A stretch of 5,964 nt of DNA, from NCBI GenBank assembly GCA_946482545.1, contig CAMLRX010000195.1, positions 1 through 5,964 of the forward strand, given 5' to 3'. The notes below the pieces were generated by a model. The model saw only the letters and a program-made list of their open reading frames with translations, was not told where the DNA came from and did no database searches. Both the position numbers and the translations under genes were made by a program. Shown one piece after another: positions 1-5,311 of this stretch. The DNA comes from an uncultured Flavihumibacter sp. Its GTDB lineage: Bacteria > Bacteroidota > Bacteroidia > Chitinophagales > Chitinophagaceae. Numbering within the stretch: the stretch's first letter is position 1; the number at the start of each line of letters is the position of its first letter.

Positions 1-752
1 ATCTGAATCGCTTCTTTAGGGGTTTTCCTTCCGGCCTTGTAATCTTTGAAACATTCCAGGATATAAATACCCATTTCAGCTTCGGAAGCTATTCTAACAA
101 ACTCAATACCAGGTCTGTACATCTTCATAAATAAATCCATTTCTTCCCCTGTAAGTTCGGTCAGTCTTCTTACATAAGATTTGGAATAGCGGTAATCAAT
201 GTATTTTTCCTGCTCTTCTTCTATCAGTCTTTCCTGCAGCGAAAGCATCCGTTTGTTCTTTTTAAAACTGAACATATTGATCAGTGCGCCGAGATCAAGC
301 CCAACACCCACAGCACCGGAATTGGGAGGCGCAATAGAAGTACCAAAACTTGGTTTGTTATAGTTGAAAATCTTCGCATAGTTTTCCCTGTTACTCAGGG
401 AATCAAACTTATAGCTGTGCTTCCATACAGTAATGGTGGGCAACACATCCGATTTCACCTGAATGGACACATCGAAAGTAAGTGGGTTGGGAATAGTCCT
501 GACTGCATAACGGGGCGTTGACTTCCCCTGGTAGGAAAACCATATAGAGTCCTTTTCCGCCAGCACCAGTTTATACCTGCCCAATGAATCGGAGCTTATA
601 CCCTGCCCGGAAGTACTGAGTACGCTCACGCCTTCCAAAGGAATTTTCTGCGAAATATCAAATACTTTACCCTGAACTGCTATCTGCGCAAAGCAGCTAT
701 AACAGTTTCCGGCCAGCAACAGTACAAGAAAGGAACGTAAAAATATTTTCAA
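1..752 (-). CDS. Exported protein with CarboxypepD_reg-like domain (3'-truncated by window edge)
   Basis: My translation gives 250 codons from a TTG at 752-750, running off the left edge without a stop. Residues 1-23 form a signal peptide: Lys2 and Arg6, a hydrophobic core (residues 8-15), then FA-Q, so signal peptidase I probably cuts before Gln23. Residues about 24-105 match the beta-sandwich of CarboxypepD_reg-like domains (opening VQGKVFD, later SDSLGRYKL), a module usual in Bacteroidota envelope proteins. A conserved-looking part follows: NRENYAKIFNYNKP (121-134), a basic, charged stretch (164-188) and a C-terminal helical region with TGEEMDLFMKMYRP (201-214). From memory, such proteins run to about 240-260 residues, so only a few residues should be missing. 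The TTG start is chosen because an in-frame TGA lies five codons upstream, with no ATG between, and the signal peptide begins exactly there. CTG three codons earlier is possible. A periplasmic or envelope location is inferred; the molecular function is unknown. Confidence 0.85.
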   Translation of the reverse strand, partial: MKIFLRSFLVLLLAGNCYSCFAQIAVQGKVFDISQKIPLEGVSVLSTSGQGISSDSLGRYKLVLAEKDSIWFSYQGKSTPRYAVRTIPNPLTFDVSIQVKSDVLPTITVWKHSYKFDSLSNRENYAKIFNYNKPSFGTSIAPPNSGAVGVGLDLGALINMFSFKKNKRMLSLQERLIEEEQEKYIDYRYSKSYVRRLTELTGEEMDLFMKMYRPGIEFVRIASEAEMGIYILECFKDYKAGRKTPKEAIQ

Positions 753-858
753 CTCTACCAGATTTCAGAAATGGAAGATACAATCTAAGCGCCAGCCGGG
801 CGCTATCCGTTGATGTTTTACCAATTTTTTAGGTGACCGTTGTTCCTTAAATTGCCGC
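753..858. promoter_or_regulatory. Divergent spacer, with inverted repeat at 788-804
   Basis: These 106 bases separate the divergent starts of the exported protein and dgt, so both promoters should lie here. The clearest structure is a perfect inverted repeat: AGCGCC (788-793), five-base loop, GGCGCT (799-804). It has no T-run on either side, so it is not an obvious intrinsic terminator. It could be an operator or an RNA hairpin in either 5' leader. I found no convincing TTG-N(17-23)-TAnnTTTG promoter pair on either strand. Confidence 0.4.
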
Positions 859-2247
859 ATGAACTGGAATACCTGCCATGCTCCGGGCCGTTTCGGCCAG
901 AACAATGCCTCGCCTGCGCAAAGAACACCTTATGAACGGGATTTCGACCGACTCATTTTTTCTTCCGCGTTCCGCCGGCTCCAGGATAAAACGCAGGTGT
1001 TTCCCTTACCTGGCCCCGTGCTGGTACACAACCGGTTGACGCACTCGCTGGAAGTGGCCAGTGTAGGCCGTTCCATAGGAAAGCTGGCAGGAGAGGAATT
1101 GCTCGCTTCTGCCGGTGAAACGTTTACAGCAAGTTCAAAAGAATTTTACGCCTACAATCTTTCCAGCGTAATTGCCGCGGCCTGCCTGGCGCACGATATT
1201 GGTAACCCTTCTTTCGGCCATTCCGGCGAAGCCGCCATCTCTGCTTACTTTGAATACGCCGCCACGATGCCGCTGAATGGTTCCACGTTGCGCGCTCAGT
1301 TCACAGACGCGGAATGGAAGGACCTCACTAATTTTGAGGGCAACGCCAATTCTTTCCGAATCCTCACACATCCTTATGCGCACCGGCAACCTGGCGGGTA
1401 CAGACTCACGTTCAGTACACTCGCCGCCATCGCGAAATATCCTTGTGAGTCAACCGGAACAACCAAAGGCGTTTTGCACAAAAAAAAGTACGGCTTCTTC
1501 CAGGCCGATAAAGCGGCGTTCTCTAACGTTGCCGAACAAACGAATATGATACCGGATGGCAGCGCGCCACTTTCCTGGAAAAGACATCCGTTTGTATTCC
1601 TCGTGGAAGCCGCGGATGATATATGTTACAGAATTATTGATTGGGAAGATGCACACCGTATTGGTATCCTTGATGCGCATACGGCATCAACGCACCTGAT
1701 ACAACTGCTGGAAACAGCGCCCGATGCGGCTGCACAAATGCCAGGCATCAAAAAAACGATGGATGAATTAAAAAATGATCCACGGGAACAACTCGCCTAC
1801 CTCCGCGCCAAATGCATCAATTATCTTGTGGTAACCTGTGCTAAAGCTTTTGCCGGGGAACAGCAAAACCTGCTCAACGGTACACTTGATAAACCGTTGC
1901 TGGATTTATTGCCGACTGGTAGCATCAACGCCCTAGAAAACATCAACCAGGTCACTATTCAAAAAATTTACAACCACGAGACCGTCGTAAAAATTGAACT
2001 TGCCGGTTATGAAGTAATGAAAGCATTGTTGGAAGAGTTTATCCCGGCCATGCTCAGTGCTGCTCCTACACATAAGCAGAAGAAAATCTTAAAACTGCTG
2101 CCTGCTCAGTTTTCTGTGATAGGGGAAAGCACACCTTACCTGAAGGCATTGAGCGTGGTGGATTTCATTTCAGGCATGACGGATCTTTATGCCATGGAAA
2201 TGTATAAAAACCTTCGTGGCATAAGTCTTCCCGTGCATTCATCTTAG
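859..2247 (+). CDS. dgt: Deoxyguanosinetriphosphate triphosphohydrolase (dGTPase), HD superfamily
   Basis: This 462-residue cytoplasmic enzyme should hydrolyse dGTP to deoxyguanosine and triphosphate, affecting dNTP pool balance. The N-terminal block RDFDRLIFSSAFRRLQDKTQ (27-46) is typical of the family. The HD metal site can be read in order: His62 in RLTHSLEVA, His112-Asp113 in LAHDIGNPSFGHSGE, and Asp253/Asp254 in EAADDICYRI. His121 and Glu124 stand at the spacing of the catalytic His126 and Glu129 of E. coli Dgt (known from that enzyme). NFEGNANSFRILTH (158-171) and YGFFQADK (211-218) are further family blocks. The length is usual for Bacteroidota homologues and no key residue is missing. 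The ATG at 859 is the only good start: the frame has a stop at 811-813 and no earlier ATG. There is no Shine-Dalgarno sequence, which is normal for the phylum. Substrate choice among dNTPs cannot be read from sequence; some relatives act on other dNTPs. Confidence 0.95.
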   Translation: MNWNTCHAPGRFGQNNASPAQRTPYERDFDRLIFSSAFRRLQDKTQVFPLPGPVLVHNRLTHSLEVASVGRSIGKLAGEELLASAGETFTASSKEFYAYNLSSVIAAACLAHDIGNPSFGHSGEAAISAYFEYAATMPLNGSTLRAQFTDAEWKDLTNFEGNANSFRILTHPYAHRQPGGYRLTFSTLAAIAKYPCESTGTTKGVLHKKKYGFFQADKAAFSNVAEQTNMIPDGSAPLSWKRHPFVFLVEAADDICYRIIDWEDAHRIGILDAHTASTHLIQLLETAPDAAAQMPGIKKTMDELKNDPREQLAYLRAKCINYLVVTCAKAFAGEQQNLLNGTLDKPLLDLLPTGSINALENINQVTIQKIYNHETVVKIELAGYEVMKALLEEFIPAMLSAAPTHKQKKILKLLPAQFSVIGESTPYLKALSVVDFISGMTDLYAMEMYKNLRGISLPVHSS

Positions 2248-2266
2248 GCGTGTATATTTATGCCCA

Positions 2267-2425
2267 TCATGGGGTTCTTCCCCTGATCAGCGAAATAAGA
2301 AACAGCACGATAAAAATGAAAAACAGGATTTTAGCGATACCTGCCGCACTGGCAGCTATGCCGGTGAATCCCAGTATTCCCGCTATAATGGCGACAACCA
2401 GGAAAATGATGGTCCAACGTAACAT
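2267..2425 (-). CDS. DUF1328 (YtjA-type) small membrane protein
   Basis: A 52-residue protein starts at the ATG at 2425-2423 and ends with TGA at 2269-2267. It opens [20 protein letters not shown] and has the [16 protein letters not shown] core, both characteristic of the DUF1328 family of two-helix inner-membrane proteins. Segments at about residues 4-21 and 30-48 would span the membrane, joined by a small-residue turn. The C-terminus is short and basic (RGRTP). Family function is not established. It lies 42 bases downstream of the response regulator on the same strand, so it may be the last gene of that operon or have its own promoter in the AT-rich gap. Its 3' end faces dgt with 19 bases between the stop codons. 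No Shine-Dalgarno sequence is obvious. The family call is firm despite the small size, because the match runs along the whole protein. Confidence 0.9.
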   Translation of the reverse strand: MLRWTIIFLVVAIIAGILGFTGIAASAAGIAKILFFIFIVLFLISLIRGRTP

Positions 2426-2467
2426 AAGCTTGTTTTTGCTTATATATTAAAATATGGTGCCATCTGA

Positions 2468-3139
2468 TTATTTTACCAGCAGCCCGTTTTTAATGGCGAA
2501 GAGGATGAGGCCAACCCGGCTGTTCACGCCTGTTTTTTCAAAAACCGCGTCCCGGTAGCTGTCTACGGTTCGGGGCGAAACATTCATCAGTTCGGCAATT
2601 TCTTTGTGACTCATTTCCGTGCAGGCGTGCTTGAAGAACTCCATTTCCCTTTCAGTGAAGGAAGAGGTGAAATCCATTTCGTTTTCTTTCCCGTCTTTTT
2701 TCAGCAGCACGTAGCGGAAGAGTTTATTGCTCACGAGGTCGTTGATAAAATAGTCGTCGTTCCGGATCTGATCCAGGGCTTGTTTCACGATAGAAGGTTT
2801 GCTGTCTTTCAGGATAAACCCGCGTGCCCCTCTTTTGAGCATCCTGATGATGGCGGTATCGTGGTCCAGCATACTCAGCACCAGTACTTTTGTTTCCGGC
2901 AGGTTGGTTTGTATCCATTCAGCAGTTTCGTAGCCATCCATTTCGGGCATGGTGATGTCAAGCAACACAATATCGGGATGGTGCGGTCCTTTGAGTTGGG
3001 CGATAAAATCTTTACCGTTGTCGGCTTCGAAAAGCACTTTGTACCCATCGAATTCGTTGATCAGGTTGGCGAGTCCATGCCGGAGCAATGCGTGGTCATC
3101 AACAAGGGCAATAAAACAAGTGGTGGATGGTTGGGCCAT
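2468..3139 (-). CDS. NarL/FixJ-type response regulator with LuxR-type HTH
   Basis: This 223-residue cytoplasmic transcription factor is the likely phosphorylation partner of the kinase encoded just upstream. The receiver domain covers residues about 8-125: acidic pair Asp14-Asp15 (VDDH), phospho-acceptor Asp61 (VLLDITMPEMDG), switch Ser89 (VLSM) and Lys111 (FILKDSK), all present. A linker of about 30 residues leads to a LuxR-type helix-turn-helix at about 160-221 (FTEREMEFF; HKEIAELMNVSPRTVDSYR; SRVGLILFAIKNGLL), the form common in Bacteroidota. The kinase stop and this ATG are separated by 9 bases, so the two are almost certainly cotranscribed. Phosphorylation should promote dimerisation and DNA binding. 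Target genes are not visible, though the dyad at 5096-5113 upstream of the operon and the downstream DUF1328 gene are candidates. No truncation or missing residue is seen. Confidence 0.95.
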   Translation of the reverse strand: MAQPSTTCFIALVDDHALLRHGLANLINEFDGYKVLFEADNGKDFIAQLKGPHHPDIVLLDITMPEMDGYETAEWIQTNLPETKVLVLSMLDHDTAIIRMLKRGARGFILKDSKPSIVKQALDQIRNDDYFINDLVSNKLFRYVLLKKDGKENEMDFTSSFTEREMEFFKHACTEMSHKEIAELMNVSPRTVDSYRDAVFEKTGVNSRVGLILFAIKNGLLVK

Positions 3140-3148
3140 GGGTTAAAT

Positions 3149-3916
3149 TTATGTAAGGTTTATGAACACGGTGGTACCTTTTTGGGGAATTGAACTGAAT
3201 TGTATGGTGGCGCCTATCAGTTCGGCTCTTTTGTGCAAACCGGTTATCCCGATACCTTTCCCCCGTTTTTCATTTTGTTCGAACCCGATACCATTGTCGG
3301 ACACGGCAATGCTGTATTGACCTTTCTCTCCGGATATGGTAACGGAAACTTCTGTTGCGGCGGCATGTTTCAGAATATTGTTGATGATTTCCTGTATCAT
3401 GCGCAGCAGAAAGATAGATTTTTCTTCTGCTATTTCCATCCCATCACTATCATCCCTAAACGAAGTTTTGAACCGACCCGATCTTTCCAGATAGGAGAGT
3501 TGCTGTTGGATTACATTGGGCAAACCCGTTTCAACCAGGTATTTGGTATTCAGGCTATGGCTAAGGCTCCTGAGGTCGCCGATCGCTTTACCCAGCAGTT
3601 CATCTGCGCTGTTCACCTTGGCTTCGTTGGCTCCGGCTCCCAAAGTGTTCAGTTGCAAACGAACCAGGCTGAGCGCCTGTCCGATATTATCATGAATTTC
3701 CCCGCTGATCTGGTTGAAGGTAGCTTCTTGAATTTCAAGTTGAGACTGCAGCAGGGCTTTTTCATAGGTACGTTGCAGCGCTTCTTTCTCCCGGATATGA
3801 TCACTCTTTTTCCTGTTGTACTGCACGAACAACAGGAAAAAGAAAATCACGATCAGCATCAGCGACGCCGATCCGATAAATATAAACCAGAGGAAGAATC
3901 CGGACGATAGCACCAT
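3149..3916 (-). CDS. HisKA_3-family sensor histidine kinase with minimal N-terminus
   Basis: This 255-residue membrane-anchored kinase should autophosphorylate and pass phosphate to the adjacent response regulator. A single hydrophobic segment (about residues 8-32) is followed by the basic stop-transfer NRKK and a charged, probably coiled-coil linker (35-68). The HisKA_3 dimerisation domain has EIHDNIGQ with phospho-acceptor His75; Asp76 and Gln80 form the DxxxQ pattern linked to phosphatase activity in this family. The HATPase_c domain has its N-box in QEIINNILKHA (175-185), DNGIGF (207-212) and GKGIGITGL (219-227). There is no periplasmic, PAS, GAF or TPR sensory domain. The start overlaps the upstream membrane-protein gene by 58 bases in another frame. 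The ATG at 3916 is preferred because it gives a full membrane helix and has AGGTG seven bases upstream. Met20 (3859-3857) overlaps the upstream stop as TGATG but would leave too short a helix. Confidence 0.93.
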   Translation of the reverse strand: MVLSSGFFLWFIFIGSASLMLIVIFFFLLFVQYNRKKSDHIREKEALQRTYEKALLQSQLEIQEATFNQISGEIHDNIGQALSLVRLQLNTLGAGANEAKVNSADELLGKAIGDLRSLSHSLNTKYLVETGLPNVIQQQLSYLERSGRFKTSFRDDSDGMEIAEEKSIFLLRMIQEIINNILKHAAATEVSVTISGEKGQYSIAVSDNGIGFEQNEKRGKGIGITGLHKRAELIGATIQFSSIPQKGTTVFINLT

Positions 3917-4533
3917 ATAACACCTACATATATGAGTACAAATCTAATCATATTTGCCACCTGCTGAATGGTCCAGGTAAGAGCAGCGTCAGATTCCGGT
4001 AACATTTCCCTGTACTTATAGGCGGAAAGCACCAGCACACTCACCACGCTGTAAAAAAGAAAACCGCTTACGATCCAGAACCCCGCAAGTTTCTGGAAAT
4101 GCAGGATGTTATCGTTTTTCACCAACTGGATAAAATACCGGAAGCAAAAAACTGTAGAGATAAGGTTGAAAACACCTGCGGCATTGCTGTTGAAGCTGGT
4201 GAACAATGGTTCCCAGAAAATAAGATTCAGTACCGTGAAACAAAGGAACAGCGAAAGCACCACATTGATGTACTTGTATTTTTCTGGCGAAAGGATATTG
4301 ATGAGGTGTAATACCAGTATGGATTCCACTATGGTGAACACATGGTAGATGTACAGGTTATGTATACCCTGATCTGCCAGCAGGTTCCCATAACCCATCA
4401 GCATAAACGAAATAAGGGAATAGGCAAAAAGCCAGCCTGCTCCAGGCTGCCATTTTCTGATGTATACGATCAGTAAAATGGCGGCCAGCAGCGGGAAAGT
4501 GGTGTCGGAATAGTTTAAAAAAAAATTCTCCAT
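3859..4533 (-). CDS. About seven-pass integral membrane protein, putative sensory partner of the kinase
   Basis: I recognise no named family for this 224-residue protein. Hydrophobic segments at about residues 11-25, 33-53, 63-80, 89-107, 117-137, 149-171 and 190-208 suggest seven membrane helices. There are no large soluble domains, only a short polar C-terminal tail (RPDSSSGLYLSDRRR). The third helix carries YHVFTIVES (63-71), whose buried His64 and Glu70 could be functional. No catalytic motif is apparent. Its start is 5 bases after the stop of the upstream small gene, and its 3' end overlaps the kinase start by 58 bases, so expression is probably coupled to both. Because the kinase lacks its own sensory domain, a role in sensing or in tuning kinase activity is a reasonable inference, not something the sequence proves. 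A transport role is less likely given the length and context. Confidence 0.8.
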   Translation of the reverse strand: MENFFLNYSDTTFPLLAAILLIVYIRKWQPGAGWLFAYSLISFMLMGYGNLLADQGIHNLYIYHVFTIVESILVLHLINILSPEKYKYINVVLSLFLCFTVLNLIFWEPLFTSFNSNAAGVFNLISTVFCFRYFIQLVKNDNILHFQKLAGFWIVSGFLFYSVVSVLVLSAYKYREMLPESDAALTWTIQQVANMIRFVLIYVGVIWCYRPDSSSGLYLSDRRR

Positions 4534-4538
4534 CTACA

Positions 4539-4949
4539 TTATAGCACCGGTGGTGAAGTTCTTCCTGTATTAAGGATATTCGGGTCGCTGCAATTCGAAG
4601 GACAGGGCCGCTCGTTCGCCAGCGGATCATTTGTCGGGTTGGTTACACCGAGATCTGTGTCGGGGCCGGGAACATTGTAGTCGTTGTAAATTACATGCCC
4701 ATTCTCCACAACTTTATCCACGGCCACCACCACGAGCGTGGTCAGTCTTTCGCCGTCCTCGGTTTTCTCGCCGATATAAATCCTTATTCCATCCAGATCC
4801 AGGCCATCCTGGGTTAATAACTCATTCAAATCTTCTTTAGTCAGAAGAATTGCTTTCACTTTACTTTCCACAGGAACATCCAATGTTTCTAAATAATCGC
4901 GGTAAGCTGCGCATTGGTCCACAGCTTCCTGCCAGGTTGGTCTTGACAT
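4539..4949 (-). CDS. Conserved-looking small protein of unknown function with Cys-Pro C-terminal motif
   Basis: This 136-residue acidic protein has no signal peptide or membrane segment, so it is probably cytoplasmic. The N-terminal part (1-50) looks helical and charged (WQEAVDQCAAYRDYLETL; LTKEDLNELL). The middle alternates like beta strands (GIRIYIGEKTEDGERLTTLV, 54-73, then VVVAVDK). The C-terminal third is low in structure and rich in Pro, Asn and Asp, with ERPCPSNCSDPN (113-124), a Cys116-Pro-x-x-Cys120 arrangement that might bind metal or anchor an interaction. From memory, similar uncharacterised proteins ending in a Cys-Pro motif are common in Bacteroidota, but I cannot name a family. 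It is the first gene of the four-gene cluster, ending 5 bases before the membrane-protein start. The ATG at 4949 has no Shine-Dalgarno sequence, and no better start is visible. Function is unknown; an accessory role in the signalling cassette is inferred from position alone. Confidence 0.8.
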   Translation of the reverse strand: MSRPTWQEAVDQCAAYRDYLETLDVPVESKVKAILLTKEDLNELLTQDGLDLDGIRIYIGEKTEDGERLTTLVVVAVDKVVENGHVIYNDYNVPGPDTDLGVTNPTNDPLANERPCPSNCSDPNILNTGRTSPPVL

Positions 4950-5012
4950 AGCACGTTACGGTTTTTTGGTTAAAAAGGTTGCAGCAATTTAAAACGGAAG
5001 CGCCTGTGAAAT

Positions 5013-5045
5013 CAAAAATGTTTTTTAAAAAAGGCCGGAAAGCAA
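5013..5045 (-). promoter_or_regulatory. Candidate Bacteroidota-type promoter for the four-gene signalling operon
   Basis: On the minus strand, TTG (5045-5043) is followed after 22 bases by CATTTTTG (5020-5013), seven of eight matches to the TAnnTTTG -7 element of the phylum. The spacing falls in the known 17-23 base range. Transcription would begin near 5006, giving a leader of about 57 bases before the ATG at 4949. The spacer holds an A/T run. Short motifs in AT-rich DNA arise by chance, so this is tentative. Confidence 0.28.
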
Positions 5046-5095
5046 AGAAATAGCGGAAAAAAACGCGGTTTTCCCGTGAAGACACCAGGTTATGC

Positions 5096-5113
5096 ATCCG
5101 TTATTTAACGGAT
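5096..5113. promoter_or_regulatory. Perfect 8-2-8 dyad, candidate operator
   Basis: ATCCGTTA (5096-5103), TT, TAACGGAT (5106-5113) is a perfect inverted repeat of two 8-base arms around a 2-base centre. A 2-base centre cannot form a good RNA hairpin, and no T-run follows, so a binding site for a dimeric protein fits better than a terminator. It lies about 50 bases upstream of the candidate minus-strand promoter, an activator-like position. A half site, CCGTTA, recurs at 5201-5206. The cognate protein is unknown; the cluster's own NarL-type regulator is one candidate. Confidence 0.4.
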
Positions 5114-5135
5114 AACAAATACCGTCATTACACCA

Positions 5136-5166
5136 TTGCCAGGAAAATTGTACCTACCGACCTTTG
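5136..5166 (+). promoter_or_regulatory. Weak candidate promoter for the exported-protein gene
   Basis: TTG (5136-5138), a 20-base spacer and GACCTTTG (5159-5166) match the TTG/TAnnTTTG pattern at seven of eight -7 positions. A start near 5173 would give a leader of about 139 bases. A second -7-like box, TACCTTTC (5286-5293), lies closer to the gene but lacks a TTG at the right distance. Neither is strong. Confidence 0.2.
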
Positions 5167-5311
5167 AACCCGATCAGCCACCATACTCCAGCTTTCTTTA
5201 CCGTTAAGCCAATCCTTCGTGTGAAGCATATATGAAACCTTTAAACTGAGGTTACCATGTATGCTTTTTTGTTGCACCTAATTTGTACCTTTCTACTATA
5301 AATCCATTGCA

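Larger units (their letters stand above)
4950..5311. other. Gene-free divergent intergenic region
   Basis: These 362 bases lie between divergent starts (4949 minus, 5312 plus). I see no convincing gene. The region is AT-rich near the minus-strand start, with homopolymer runs such as TTTTTTAAAAAA (5021-5032). It holds one perfect dyad (5096-5113), candidate promoters for each direction, and the octamer TTGTACCT twice in direct orientation (5148-5155 and 5283-5290). It is the expected control region for both the signalling operon and the exported-protein gene. No terminator-like hairpin with a T-run and no RNA gene is evident. Confidence 0.6.

Noticed and set aside
705..752. Lipoprotein signal in the first exported protein (cysteines at residues 17 and 20)
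   Set aside because: The residues before each Cys (AGN-C and CYS-C) do not fit a lipobox, while FA-Q fits signal peptidase I cleavage.
2263..2273. CCCAT-C-ATGGG inverted repeat at the DUF1328 stop, as a bidirectional terminator
   Set aside because: The stem would be only about 4 base pairs with a 3-base loop, and no T-run follows on either strand.
2250..2450. Plus-strand 66-codon open frame after dgt
   Set aside because: It lies antisense to the DUF1328 gene, whose family match on the minus strand is clear along its length.
2444..2455. ATATTAAAATAT palindrome between the regulator and DUF1328
   Set aside because: It is a short all-A/T sequence expected by chance in AT-rich spacers; no promoter pair could be supported around it.
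2606..3910. Long open frames on the plus strand opposite the response regulator (2606-3193) and kinase (3200-3910)
   Set aside because: They are in codon register with the minus-strand genes, where stops would need TTA, CTA or TCA codons that those genes avoid. The minus-strand products have complete domain motifs; the plus-strand products resemble nothing and are shadows.
4861..5097. Minus-strand 78-codon open frame in the intergenic region
   Set aside because: It overlaps the start of the 136-residue gene in another frame and has no domain-like pattern; it covers the likely promoter.
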